A stretch of 64,000 nt of DNA from Planctellipticum sp942493135 (GCA_942493135.1 OW818684.1:6758001-6822000); one strand, 5' to 3'. Counted from the stretch's first letter, positions 22,829 through 32,815 are shown. Program-made: numbers and translations. The notes: generated by a model from the sequence alone, not told the origin.

Positions 22829-24580
22829 TCAAATTCCGGTCGACGCCCGGCCATCGGCAAGGGATTGCATGACGTTCTGGATTGCCGAAAGGAGCGACGG
22901 CGCATCCGCCGGCTTCGGCAGATAGCTGTCACAGCCGGCATCAAGGCAGCGTTCGCGATCTCCTGTCATGGCGTGGGCGGTATAGGCGATGATGGGTCCT
23001 GTGTACCCCGACTGGCGCAGTTCGCGGGTGGCCGAGTAACCGTCCTGGACCGGCATCTGCATGTCCATGATGACGGCGTCAAATCGACGGTCCGAGCGCT
23101 GCGAATCGAGCGCCCGTCGGACGGCCTGCCGACCGTCAGAGACATGCACCACGTCGCACCCGCGGCGTCGGAGCATCCGAATGTAGAGACTTGCCAGATC
23201 CGCAGAGTCTTCCGCCAGCAGCAGGTGGAGCTGCTCCGCCTCCGCGGACTCGATGCGGTCATCGACGTCGCTGGATTGCGACGATCCGACCAACCGCAAG
23301 GAATTCTCGTCGTGGGGAGTCACCGGGATCGTCACCTCAAAGGTGCTGCCGGTTCCCGGTTGGCTGACAACGGTGACATCCCCCCCGAGCCGGCGCGCGA
23401 GCTGGCGGGAAATGGTCAGCCCGAGCCCGGTCCCTCCGTAACGGCGCGTCACCGAATCATCGGCCTGTGCGAAGGGGCTGAAGATCTCGTCGAGTCGTTC
23501 GGGTGCAATTCCGATTCCAGAATCAATCACCTGAAATTGCAGCTGCGGTGGGGCGGGCGGCGCCTCTTGCAGTCGCAATACGACCTCGACGCCACCGCGT
23601 TCGGTGAACTTGAGGGCGTTTCCAATCAGATTAGTGAGCACCTGCCGCAGTCGAGCGTCGTCGGTCACGGCCTCGGTCGGAACATGAGCCTCAGTGCGAG
23701 TTGTGACCGTCAGGCCCTTGGCTTCGGCGCGGGGCCGCAGGAATTCGACGATTTCGTGAACCAGTTCCCGCGGCCGGAACGATCGACGTTCGATCGGCAG
23801 CTCGCCCGCCTCGACGCGCGAAAGGTCGAGGATATCGTTGATGAGCGTCAGCAGATGTCCTGCATTGGTGCGAATCGTCTCGATGCACGATTCGCGGTCT
23901 GCGGGCGATGTGTCGGCATCGGCGACGATGTCGATGAAGCCCAGGACCGCCGTCATCGGCGTCCGGATTTCGTGGCTCATGTTGGCGAGGAAGGCGGACT
24001 TCGCACGGTTGGCGGCGTTGGCCTGGTCGCGGGCGACGATCAGGGCCGCATTTGTCTCCAGGAGCCTTTCCTGCGACAGACGCATCTCGGCTGTTCGTTC
24101 CTGGACGCGACGTTCGAGTTCACTCGCGTACTCGCGCATCTGACGCTGCAGATCCCATCGGCTCGTCAGGGCACGGGCGAACTGCGTGACGTCCAGACTG
24201 CCAAAGGGCTTTTCCAGGAACAGAAGCTGATCGTGGCGGGCCTCCAGCCGCTCAAGTCCGCGTCGGGCCGCAACGGGATCTGCCGTGCAGAGGACGGCCT
24301 GCAGATCTCCGTCCGTTTCCCAGAGATGCTGCAGCGTTTCCAACCCGTCCCAGGCGGAACCGAGTTGCAGGTCGACGTAGGCGACCGAGAAGGGACGCCC
24401 GTCCCGGTGCGCCAGTTCGACGGCTTTCAGGGCCGCCGGTCCGCTATCGACTCCGACGATTTCGAACCGGGGAGACTGCGAGGCGACCGCGGTCAGGGCC
24501 TGTTCAATGGTCAAGCGGATGACTGGCTCGTCGTCAACGATCAGTATCCGGTGGATCCGAGGACTCTCCTGCCTGTTCAT
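22829..24580 (-). CDS. Hybrid histidine kinase, REC-HisKA-HATPase-REC
   Basis: 583 residues, no membrane segment. Residues about 11-145 form a receiver (ILIVDDEP, acceptor Asp 70 in AYVDLQLG, FLEKPFG). A coiled coil at 148-200 leads to the dimerisation domain with MSHEIRTPMTAV (His 203), and then the ATPase domain (NLIGNALKFT, DSGIGI, GTGLGLTI). A second receiver closes the protein (LLAEDSADL, VIMDMQMP, LPKPADAP). The sensor input is thus another receiver, so it probably acts inside a phosphorelay. The nearby kinases at 26385-30625 are candidate partners. Confidence 0.9.
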   Translation of the reverse strand: MNRQESPRIHRILIVDDEPVIRLTIEQALTAVASQSPRFEIVGVDSGPAALKAVELAHRDGRPFSVAYVDLQLGSAWDGLETLQHLWETDGDLQAVLCTADPVAARRGLERLEARHDQLLFLEKPFGSLDVTQFARALTSRWDLQRQMREYASELERRVQERTAEMRLSQERLLETNAALIVARDQANAANRAKSAFLANMSHEIRTPMTAVLGFIDIVADADTSPADRESCIETIRTNAGHLLTLINDILDLSRVEAGELPIERRSFRPRELVHEIVEFLRPRAEAKGLTVTTRTEAHVPTEAVTDDARLRQVLTNLIGNALKFTERGGVEVVLRLQEAPPAPPQLQFQVIDSGIGIAPERLDEIFSPFAQADDSVTRRYGGTGLGLTISRQLARRLGGDVTVVSQPGTGSTFEVTIPVTPHDENSLRLVGSSQSSDVDDRIESAEAEQLHLLLAEDSADLASLYIRMLRRRGCDVVHVSDGRQAVRRALDSQRSDRRFDAVIMDMQMPVQDGYSATRELRQSGYTGPIIAYTAHAMTGDRERCLDAGCDSYLPKPADAPSLLSAIQNVMQSLADGRASTGI

Positions 24581-24919
24581 TTCCTGGACACCGTTTCCGC
24601 CAGTCGACGCGCTGCACTTGTCACATCATTGGGAACACCATCGGGAGAGGAGCAGCCGGCGCGTCTCAGGCCTCTGAGGAAACGTTAGCATGCGATGGAG
24701 TTTCGTCAATCTTGGCATTCGGGTTCGATGCGCCAATTGGGCGCGACCGGGTCGGTCGCTTCGCTCATCGCGGATGCCGCACCTCTGTCGCACGAAGACC
24801 GCGGAGTTTCTTGCGCCCGCTTGCGATGATCCGGGACCTTAGCGGCCGCATTTCCTGCGTCGGACTGAATTCCGGTCTGGCGCCGCCCGGCGCTGTCCGT
24901 CGGTACGACTCGCGCGACT
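24581..24919. other. Intergenic region
   Basis: 339 bases between the hybrid kinase start and the FadL-like gene's stop. No gene, no strong hairpin. It must hold the kinase promoter, which I could not define. Confidence 0.4.
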
Positions 24920-26206
24920 TCAGAACGGTCTCGATACCGACAGCATCAGCCAGTGAGCCTGGGCGCGGAAGCTGCTGTTGGCGAAGTCGCCGCCTGCGAT
25001 CAGGCTTTCGTCGGTGTGAACGGTCGGACTGAACGAGAACTGGTAGGCGCAGTTCAGGGTCCAGTCTTCCAGCATGCGGCTGCATCCCAGCGAGAAGGTA
25101 TGCTCCAGCACGCCGTCCGTGTACGTATTCAGCGTGTTGCTCGGGACCGGACGGCCGTGATAGACATAGCCGGCCCGCCACGTCTGTTCGCGCGATTTGA
25201 GGAATTCGTAGCCGAGTCGGACCGAAACCGTATCGTGCCACTTCAGCGGAATGGCGTCGTCGGTCGAGCTCCCCAGCATCGCCTGGTAGATCGGATTATC
25301 GGTCTCGGACAGCGTCATTCCCAGATTGTTGAATGTCGACCTCCAGTGATACCAGATCACGTCGGCGGACACTTGATGTCGCGGGGCGACGCGATGCTTC
25401 ACGCCAAAGCCGAGCGACGACGGCCAGGCGATATCGACGTCGGCGTCGAACCGCCCGAACAGCGGCGGCGTGTTCGGGCCGGTCGGCACCTGCACGTCGG
25501 CCCCACCCTTCATGGAAAAATCGGTCCGACTGATGAAGGCCAAGCCGAAAGTGGTGTTGTCGGTCGCCAGGTACTGGGCGCCCACCGACCAGGTCGGCGC
25601 GTATCCGGTGCTGTGCAGATCCATGAGAGTAGGGGTCCCGGCCAGCGGCCCGGTCTGAAGATAGAACGGACCGTTCAGCTCGACGTGACTCATCGCCAGA
25701 CCGAACGAACCGCCGACCGACAGGCGATCGTTCAGCTGAACGGCCAGCGACGGCAGAATCTTTCCGAGCGCCCCCAGCGAGCGATACTGCTGGCGGCCGA
25801 AGACGGGGCTGACCTGGGAGAATTCCGCGCCGAAACCGGCCGGCGCCATGAGTCCGATCCCTATCGCCCAGAGTCGGTCGCCGTCGTCAAAGACCTTGAA
25901 GGCCGAGAGCTGCGGGACTGGAAAGCCGGTGACTTTGGCGTGCGAATACGTGTTCTGCGGATCGGTGTAGCCCAGATCCAGGATTACCGTGTCTATGCCG
26001 CCTTCGAACAGTCCGCCCGACTCCGAGAAGATCATGCCGGCCGGGTTATCGTTGAGGATTGCGCCGTTGTCGGAGTGGGCGATGTTGGTTCCGCCGCGGC
26101 CGCCGGAGATCGGGCCGATGCCGTCGCGGACCAGGCCGTCCGCCAGTGCCGGGCTGGAAACAGCCAGGACGGTTATCAGACACGAAAGCCAGGTGCGGTG
26201 CGGCAT
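24920..26206 (-). CDS. OmpP1/FadL-family outer-membrane protein
   Basis: 428 residues. A signal peptide (TWLSCLITVLAVSSPALA, about 22 residues) is followed by GLVRDGIGPISGGRGGTNIAHSD-type text and NPAGM, the N-terminal hatch signature of FadL channels. The rest alternates beta strands and loops and ends in Phe, as do outer-membrane barrels. FadL proteins carry hydrophobic compounds such as long-chain fatty acids or aromatics across the outer membrane. It lies between kinase genes on the same strand. Confidence 0.85.
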   Translation of the reverse strand: MPHRTWLSCLITVLAVSSPALADGLVRDGIGPISGGRGGTNIAHSDNGAILNDNPAGMIFSESGGLFEGGIDTVILDLGYTDPQNTYSHAKVTGFPVPQLSAFKVFDDGDRLWAIGIGLMAPAGFGAEFSQVSPVFGRQQYRSLGALGKILPSLAVQLNDRLSVGGSFGLAMSHVELNGPFYLQTGPLAGTPTLMDLHSTGYAPTWSVGAQYLATDNTTFGLAFISRTDFSMKGGADVQVPTGPNTPPLFGRFDADVDIAWPSSLGFGVKHRVAPRHQVSADVIWYHWRSTFNNLGMTLSETDNPIYQAMLGSSTDDAIPLKWHDTVSVRLGYEFLKSREQTWRAGYVYHGRPVPSNTLNTYTDGVLEHTFSLGCSRMLEDWTLNCAYQFSFSPTVHTDESLIAGGDFANSSFRAQAHWLMLSVSRPF

Positions 26207-26384
26207 GAGTTGTTGTCCGGCAGAAACTGCTGATCCGTCGACAGGTCGCTCGCCAGTCGAGCCATTGCCTTGTCTTCAGAGTTCGACAGGTCGCCGGATG
26301 GGGTTTACGCTCGCGTCAGCGGACTGGGCGCGTTGCGTTCGAAATGTCCGTTGCGTCCGCTGCAGATGTCACAGACAGGAAGGT

Positions 26385-27542
26385 TTAACCCTGCGCTCGG
26401 AACCTGTCGGTAAGAGATTCGTTCGAGTTCGTCGACGAATGCCTGAGCACGGATTCAGATGTGGGGTTCGCCAGGGGCAGGGTGATGGAGAACGTGGTGC
26501 CGGCCTCGGCGACGCTCTCGCACGCGATCGTGCCGTCGTGAGACTCGACGAGACGTCGACACACATCCAGTCCCAGCCCGTTGCCGCGTTCTCCCTTCGT
26601 GGTGAAGAAGGGCTGCCACACGCGCTCCCTGATGGCTTCGGGAATTCCGCAGCCGTTGTCGCTGACGTCGATCCGGACGTTCTGCCCGTCCTGCTGGAGG
26701 CCGATGCGAATCCATCCGTCCTCCCGGCCCTCAATGGCATCCGAGGCGTTCTTGATCAGGTTGGTGAGCACCTGCTGCAGCTTGAAGCGGTTTCCCAGGA
26801 CCGGCGGCGTGGCGCGCAGCTGGGCGTGAACCCGCGCGACATCGATCTTCCGGTCGAACCGCAGGAACGAGATCAGCTCCTGAATCATTTCGTCCAGCGC
26901 CAGCGGGCGGCGATCGAAGTCCTCGTGTTCCTGTCGGACGAACTTCTTGACCTCGTCGACCAAGGCGACGAGCCGTTCATAAGTCTGTGTGGCGAATCCG
27001 GCAATTTTCTGCATCCGCGGGTTGCCGGCGAACTCTTCTTCCATGACTTCCAGCAGGGGGAGCATGCAGAGCTGATTTCCCATTTCGTGGGCGATCCGGG
27101 CGGTGGCCTGTCCCAGCGTCGCGAGGCGGTCGGCGGCGATGAGCTGGTTCGTCAGCGTCTGATTGGCGAATTCGAGATCGTGCGTCTCGAACGCCCGTTT
27201 GAGGATTGCCAGCAGTTCGTGGCGTTCCCAGGGCTTCCGGACGTAATGAAACACCTGGCCGCGGTTGATGGAATCGATCATCGCCGCGGGATCGGTGTAG
27301 CCCGTCAGCAGAATTCGTTTTGTCAGCGGATGGCGTTCCCGCAGGATTTCCAGCAGTTCGACGCCGGTCATGCGCGGCATGCGATGATCGGCGACGACCA
27401 CGGCGAATGCGCGTTCCTCCATCAGTTCGAGGACTTCCTCGGCGCTGTGGGCCAGCGTGATCTCGAAGTCGTCCTCGAAGGCCGCTTCGAAGACCACCAG
27501 ATTTCCTTCTTCGTCGTCCACGTAGAGCAGTTCGGGTTTCAT
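26385..27542 (-). CDS. REC-histidine kinase
   Basis: 385 residues from ATG 27542, overlapping the previous stop as ATGA. A receiver (LLYVDDEEGNL; acceptor Asp in VVVADHRMP; VRKPWE) occupies residues 1-120. Next is a kinase core with the His box RIAHEMGNQL and a full ATPase domain (NLIKNASDAI, DNGCGIP, GNGLGLDV). A receiver in front of the kinase makes this a phosphorelay intermediate. Its coupling to the large kinase gene at 27539-30625 suggests that the two proteins work together. Confidence 0.9.
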   Translation of the reverse strand: MKPELLYVDDEEGNLVVFEAAFEDDFEITLAHSAEEVLELMEERAFAVVVADHRMPRMTGVELLEILRERHPLTKRILLTGYTDPAAMIDSINRGQVFHYVRKPWERHELLAILKRAFETHDLEFANQTLTNQLIAADRLATLGQATARIAHEMGNQLCMLPLLEVMEEEFAGNPRMQKIAGFATQTYERLVALVDEVKKFVRQEHEDFDRRPLALDEMIQELISFLRFDRKIDVARVHAQLRATPPVLGNRFKLQQVLTNLIKNASDAIEGREDGWIRIGLQQDGQNVRIDVSDNGCGIPEAIRERVWQPFFTTKGERGNGLGLDVCRRLVESHDGTIACESVAEAGTTFSITLPLANPTSESVLRHSSTNSNESLTDRFRAQG

Positions 27543-30500
27543 CGCGCCACACTCTCCAGCGTCTCTGCGTGTTTGACCGCGTTCGCGGCAGCGGATTCGC
27601 CCCGTTCGTCTGCGGGAATGGTGATCGTAAATTCCGTGCCGCCCTCGGGGGGGCAGACAAATCTGAGGTTCCCGCCCAGACCTTCCACGATGCGGCAACT
27701 GATCGACAGGCCCAGTCCGGTTCCGACGCCGACATCCTTGGTCGTGAAGAACGGGTCGAAGATGCGGTTCCGGACTGCTTCCGGAATGCCGCAGCCGGTG
27801 TCGCGAATCGCGACGGTCAGCCAGTCACCTTCGAGACGGGTCCGGACGAAGATTTCTCCGGGTCCGGAGACTGCCTGGCGGGCGTTGTTCAACAGATTCA
27901 TGAAGACCTGATTCAGCTCTCCCAGCGGGCCGAACACCCGCCCCGACGTGCCGTAGTCCCGATGAACCGTGATGCGGTCCTTCAGTTCGTGGCCGAGGAG
28001 GTTCACGCAGACGTCGAGGGACTGGTTCACGTCGAACCACTGGGGGATTTCCGCCCCCGGATGCGAGAACGTCTTCAAGTCCTGGACGATCCGCGTGGCA
28101 CGCTCTGCGCCGTGCAGAATCACCTCGGCCAGGCCCGAGATCCGCGACAGTCCCCGGTCGATTTCGACGTCCAGCTTTCCGGAGTCCTCGCGGGCGATCA
28201 GCAGTTCGCGGACGGAGGCGGCCTTTTTCGCCAGCGGTTGAATCCCGTTGTAGACGGCGTTGATCGCGTTGTTGATCTCGTGCGCGACGCCCGCCACGAG
28301 CTGGCCGATCGAGTTCATCTTTTCCGAGTGCACGAGCTGCGACTGCATCGCCTTCACTTCCCGCAGCGTTCCCTCCAGGTCGCGATTCTTGACCTCGATC
28401 TGCCGGTAGAGATCGCGGACGCGCAACAGCGATCGGACGCGGGCCCGGAGCTCCTCGGAGTCGAACGGCTTGACCAGATAGTCGTCGGCGCCGCACTGCA
28501 GGCCTTCGATCTTCATCGACGTTTCCGCCCGCGCGGTCAGCAGCACGAATGGCAGTTTGCACCAGCGCTCATCCGCTCGGACGCGGTGGCACAGTTCGTA
28601 ACCGTCGAGTCCCGGCATCATCACGTCGGAGATCACCAGGTCGGGCGTCTGCCGCTCCATCGCCTCGAGCGCCTCGAATCCGTCCGCCGCCAGCTCGATC
28701 CGATAGTGATCCGACAGGACGTCGCCAATCAGGAACCGCATCTCAGGGGTATCGTCGACGATCAGGATCAGCGGAGACCGGTCATCAACGGAGGCCGGAG
28801 CGGTCGTCGCGTTCCGTGAGACGGGGAAAGTCTGCAGTTCCGCGAAGGTGCTCCGCATCCCCGTTGCGGCCGTCGAGATTGTTGCGGCCACTGGCACCAG
28901 CGGTTTGACGACTGGCAGTTCGATCCAGAAGGTCGATCCGCGTCCCAGTTCACTGTCGACGCCGATCTTGCCGCCGTGGAGTTCGATCAGTTCGCGAGCG
29001 AGCGACAGCCCCAGTCCTGTTCCGGAAAAGGCCCGCGACCGGGAGCCGTCGATCTGCACGAAGCGGTCGAAGATTCGGCTGTGGTCTTCGGGTTTGATGC
29101 CAATTCCGGTGTCGGACACGCTCAGATGCAAGCGGTCGTTCTGCAGGCGAGTTTCGATGCGAACGGCCCCCCCGGGCGGAGTGAACTTGAGTGCGTTGGA
29201 CACCAGGTTGCGGATGACGGTTTCCAGTTTCTCGGGATCGGCTGAGGTGAGTGGCAGTGTCGCGTCGAGGCGAGCCGTCAGCTGCACGCCCCGCTCTTCG
29301 GCCAGCGGCTCCGCCGAGCGGACGAGCGATTCGACCAGCCGGTTGAGCTGCAGGCTTTCGGCCCGGACAGCTTCCTTGCCGGCTCCGACGCGGGAGAATT
29401 CCAGGAGCTGATTGATCAGTTCCAGCAGCCGGAGTCCGTTGAGCCGGACGACGTCGAGCAGGGACCGGTCGCGCGCCGGCAGCGAGTCCGCCTGTTCCAG
29501 CAGCCGCTGTACTGGGGCCAGAATCATCGTCAGCGGCGTGCGCAGTTCGTGGCTGACATTGGAGAAGAACTCGGTCTTCAGCCGGTCGGTTTCGCGGAGT
29601 TTCCGGAACGACCGCTGGAGCGTCTTTTTGCTCCGCATCAACTGCCGCGTCCGGACTTTCACCTTTTCTTCGAGCGTGGAATTCAGCTCGCGGATCATGG
29701 CGTCGTTCCGGTTGAGCTGCTCGACCATCGTGTTGAATTCGCGTGCCAGGTGGTCGATTTCGTCATTGCCGACCGGCATCAGCCGCTCGTCGAGCCGTCC
29801 GGACTTGACCCGCTGCATGGCGGCCATGAGGTGATCCACGCGGGTGGAGACCGACGACGAGAGGAAGTGCGACAGGAGCAGCCCGACGGCGACGGCGGCG
29901 ACGGAGATCATGACCGTATGTTCGCGCAGGCTGGCAACCGCCTCCATCTGTGTGGCCGGGTTCTGGACAATCTCGAAGGCCCGCTGATTGGCCAGGCTGC
30001 CGATCATCAGGGCCGTGATGGCCAGGGTCAGCCCGAAACAGACGTTCATCCGCCGGCGCAGGTGGCTGCGCGGCAGATCCCGAAAGTCGATCTGCACGCC
30101 GTTTGCTAGCAGAAATGTCGTGCAGGTCGCCATCCAACGTTCGGCGGCGAAGAACGTCATCAGGAGTACAGCGGAGATCCCGACGAATCCTGCCGCTCCG
30201 ATCTGCAGCAGGAGGAGCAGCGGCGGCGAATCCACGAACCAGAGCCAGGCATCGATCGGCACGACCGTTGTCAGCGGAACAAGCCAGCCTTCGCGCCAGT
30301 GGTGGAGACTACTGAAGGTCGCAGCTTCCCGGCCTGCCCGGTCGCCGTCTTCGGGAGAAACGATCTTTCCGGAACGGATTTCCTCAATCACTCGTCGCAG
30401 CGTGCGGGTTTCGTACAGTGCGAGGAGCACCGTTGAGAGCGTCGAGATCGCAATCCAGATGGCTGCGAACAGAATCAGATGTTCGAGCAGAATGTACGGC

Positions 30501-30625
30501 AGGGCCATCGAGAGGCTGACGAAATAGACCGTCAGCGCACCACCCAATAGGCAGAGCGGCCTCGTGATGAGCATCATCACGGGGACGTACCATCCTCCGC
30601 AGCGGTCCAGAATTCTGTCCAGCAT
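27539..30625 (-). CDS. Membrane hybrid kinase with two kinase cores around a receiver
   Basis: About 1028 residues from ATG 30625; the frame is open to TTG 30679, which has no ribosome binding site. Six or so membrane segments in the first 250 residues are followed by a HAMP-like region. The first kinase core has SNVSHELRTPLTMI and an ATPase domain (NLVSNALKFT, GTGLGLSL). A receiver (LILIVDDTPEM, VISDVMMPG, LVKPFD) comes next, then a second kinase core (LVAGVAHEINNAIN) with its own ATPase domain (NLLNNARQA, DTGCGIP, GTGLGLSI). Two complete cores in one chain are uncommon. Confidence 0.88.
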   Translation of the reverse strand: MLDRILDRCGGWYVPVMMLITRPLCLLGGALTVYFVSLSMALPYILLEHLILFAAIWIAISTLSTVLLALYETRTLRRVIEEIRSGKIVSPEDGDRAGREAATFSSLHHWREGWLVPLTTVVPIDAWLWFVDSPPLLLLLQIGAAGFVGISAVLLMTFFAAERWMATCTTFLLANGVQIDFRDLPRSHLRRRMNVCFGLTLAITALMIGSLANQRAFEIVQNPATQMEAVASLREHTVMISVAAVAVGLLLSHFLSSSVSTRVDHLMAAMQRVKSGRLDERLMPVGNDEIDHLAREFNTMVEQLNRNDAMIRELNSTLEEKVKVRTRQLMRSKKTLQRSFRKLRETDRLKTEFFSNVSHELRTPLTMILAPVQRLLEQADSLPARDRSLLDVVRLNGLRLLELINQLLEFSRVGAGKEAVRAESLQLNRLVESLVRSAEPLAEERGVQLTARLDATLPLTSADPEKLETVIRNLVSNALKFTPPGGAVRIETRLQNDRLHLSVSDTGIGIKPEDHSRIFDRFVQIDGSRSRAFSGTGLGLSLARELIELHGGKIGVDSELGRGSTFWIELPVVKPLVPVAATISTAATGMRSTFAELQTFPVSRNATTAPASVDDRSPLILIVDDTPEMRFLIGDVLSDHYRIELAADGFEALEAMERQTPDLVISDVMMPGLDGYELCHRVRADERWCKLPFVLLTARAETSMKIEGLQCGADDYLVKPFDSEELRARVRSLLRVRDLYRQIEVKNRDLEGTLREVKAMQSQLVHSEKMNSIGQLVAGVAHEINNAINAVYNGIQPLAKKAASVRELLIAREDSGKLDVEIDRGLSRISGLAEVILHGAERATRIVQDLKTFSHPGAEIPQWFDVNQSLDVCVNLLGHELKDRITVHRDYGTSGRVFGPLGELNQVFMNLLNNARQAVSGPGEIFVRTRLEGDWLTVAIRDTGCGIPEAVRNRIFDPFFTTKDVGVGTGLGLSISCRIVEGLGGNLRFVCPPEGGTEFTITIPADERGESAAANAVKHAETLESVAR

Positions 30626-30721
30626 CTCTACCGTCCGAGCTTTTCCGACATCATTGGTCGCGTGTACGAGCGATCTCAACGTCGGAACCGATCGGCCGGC
30701 GGATTACGTACCGTTGGCCGA

Positions 30722-32815
30722 TCAGATCAAGCCTCGGCTGCCCAGATGCATGCGGAAGAATCGCTCGTTTCCTTCGAGCAGTTTTTTCCAATCCAGACTG
30801 CGGATATCACGAGCCTTCCGGATGTAGCGGTGGCGATGGCTGCGCCAGCGGCGCGCAAAATGCCGCTCGTGACGGCCGTCCAGAACGGCATCCTCAACCA
30901 ATTGCGCGGACGGATTCTCCAGGTCGGAAACGGAGAGGTCACCTGAAACGACCGCCCTCGCAAACACTCCACTGGTGAAATCGCTCTGAGGGATCTCGCG
31001 GCGCCAGGTGCTGAGCAGGTTGCCGACCCGGCCCATGCACTGCAGCTGCCACAGCGCCTCGCGCAGTCGCCCCAGATCTTCTGCGGGAAATCCCGGCGAG
31101 CACATCAAGTCAAGCGTCGAGAAGCTCATCATGTGCATCGCATGCGGGAGATACAGATCGTGCTCCGTCGGATTGAGCAGATTCAAATGGCGATTGAGCA
31201 GGCTCGAGTACCGCATGGTGTTGAAGTACTGCTGCTGATCGAAGTTGAGCAGATCTTCATACTCCGCATAAAGCGGGCATTCGCGAATTCGTGCGTGGTA
31301 AGTGGCCGCCAGCTCCCGGGTGACTTCCGCCCAGCGCCTGTCCGGTTCCGACAAGCGGGACAGATCAACGTTGTCCTGCGGTTCGATGATCCGGAACAGG
31401 ACGTCCAGGAGGACCTCACGTCCCTGCTCGTCGGCGACGTCGTCCAGCAGGACGCATAGCATGATCGACAGAACTTTGGTCTCGCAGATGTGCCGGACCA
31501 GGTCTTCCCGGACGCAAGGCAATGTCGTCAGGTAAGCGCCGTGTTGACACCATTGCCACAGATAGCGGCCGCGAGGTCCGACCGTCGAATAGATCTGGTA
31601 CCACGCTTCAATCTGCGGCGAGAGCACGGTGGCCTGGACCGCTTCGTGTTCGCGCTTCAAAGACGAAGGTGAGAATCCGAAGCGGTCCAGCCCCGCACGC
31701 GTCCCCGCGAGAGTCGTCGGGCGCTCGGGCACCCCGGCCGGTTCCTGGCCTCGCGCCACGAATTCGGAGCCATTGACGGTCTGGACGATCTGGGCGACGT
31801 GCGACTCCAGCGTGTCGACGGAAACCGGTCCGTGCAGGACGATCTGCCGCGTCGACGTCGGCCACCCGATGCGCCGTAGAGACCGCAGGATTTCTCCCTG
31901 AAGCGGCGTCAGGACCGACGAGGACTTTGCACCGCTATCGACGACGAACAGGCACTTCGCATCTCGCACTTCGCGGGCCAGCGACCGGTGATCAAACGGG
32001 GCGGCGAATCGCAGATTCAGCACCGAAACCGATTGGCCGGTTCCGGCCAGCTGCCTGGCGGCGGCGACCGCGGGAGCCACGGATTCGCCGATCGCCGCCA
32101 AGACCACCTCTCCGCCTCGGAACAGGCATTCGGATTTCCCGAACTGGATCGACTTTCGCGACTCTGGAAACACGCCTGCCACTCGAGTGCGTCCCGAAAC
32201 GACAATCGCGGTCGGCTCGACGGCGGAGGCGACCAGCGACATCATTTCACGGCAGTCATACGGATCCGCCGGGACCATTACCGACTTCCATGGCAGCAGA
32301 CTCAGCATTGAGAGGCAGGACTCGTTTGGCGACAGGCCGGATCGCTTCTCGCCGGCATCCTCATCCGGCGTCTGGATGACAATCAGGAGCAGTCGCGGAC
32401 CGATGCCACTGCAGATCACGTCCAGATGCTGACGTAGCTGGCGTGCCGAAAGCAGCACGACGACACGTTGTTTGCGTCCGACAAGCGTCATCGCCCAATG
32501 CAGGGCCGAACCGCTTTCTTTTTCTGCCCAAAAGACGCGGCTGTCGCCGTCGTCCTCGAGCGCCGGGAGCTGGCTCTTTTCAACCAGCGATACGACGGTC
32601 AACGGCTGCAATCGTGCATTCAGCCAGTTGCGAACGCTGCGGCAGACGAATTCTACGAGAGTATCGGGGTCCACAACGGCCAGGCTGGAGTGCTCCGGAC
32701 CATCCTCAGACTCCCGTTGAGGAGTCTCGGCTTGCCCGAAGTCTGCATGCGGGCGGAACCATCCCGCTCCCGCAGTCTGCGATTCCCCCGGTCGTTCCCA
32801 GTCGATCTGGCTCAT
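30722..32815 (-). CDS. DXS-like (transketolase Pyr and C domains) - class I terpene synthase fusion
   Basis: 697 residues. Residues about 50-350 resemble the second half of 1-deoxyxylulose-5-phosphate synthase: VFWAEKE aligns with the 'xxGIAEQH' segment, later come VMVPADPYDCREM, FGKSECLFRGG, VLNLRFAAPFD. The N-terminal thiamine-diphosphate half (GDG motif) is absent, and the AEQH histidine is missing. Residues 380-697 are an all-helical terpene-synthase domain with DDVAD (458-462), NLLSTWRRE (599-607, fitting the N-xxx-S/T-xxx-E metal motif) and an RY pair at 663-664. So the terpene cyclase looks active while the DXS part cannot act alone. GGAGG stands before ATG 32815. Confidence 0.82.
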   Translation of the reverse strand: MSQIDWERPGESQTAGAGWFRPHADFGQAETPQRESEDGPEHSSLAVVDPDTLVEFVCRSVRNWLNARLQPLTVVSLVEKSQLPALEDDGDSRVFWAEKESGSALHWAMTLVGRKQRVVVLLSARQLRQHLDVICSGIGPRLLLIVIQTPDEDAGEKRSGLSPNESCLSMLSLLPWKSVMVPADPYDCREMMSLVASAVEPTAIVVSGRTRVAGVFPESRKSIQFGKSECLFRGGEVVLAAIGESVAPAVAAARQLAGTGQSVSVLNLRFAAPFDHRSLAREVRDAKCLFVVDSGAKSSSVLTPLQGEILRSLRRIGWPTSTRQIVLHGPVSVDTLESHVAQIVQTVNGSEFVARGQEPAGVPERPTTLAGTRAGLDRFGFSPSSLKREHEAVQATVLSPQIEAWYQIYSTVGPRGRYLWQWCQHGAYLTTLPCVREDLVRHICETKVLSIMLCVLLDDVADEQGREVLLDVLFRIIEPQDNVDLSRLSEPDRRWAEVTRELAATYHARIRECPLYAEYEDLLNFDQQQYFNTMRYSSLLNRHLNLLNPTEHDLYLPHAMHMMSFSTLDLMCSPGFPAEDLGRLREALWQLQCMGRVGNLLSTWRREIPQSDFTSGVFARAVVSGDLSVSDLENPSAQLVEDAVLDGRHERHFARRWRSHRHRYIRKARDIRSLDWKKLLEGNERFFRMHLGSRGLI

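Noticed and set aside
22865..24688. 607-codon plus-strand frame antisense to the hybrid kinase
   Set aside because: High GC leaves the antisense frame open; the minus-strand frame holds complete kinase and receiver motifs.
24953..26233. 426-codon plus-strand frame antisense to the FadL-like gene
   Set aside because: Shadow of a real barrel gene with signal peptide and terminal Phe.
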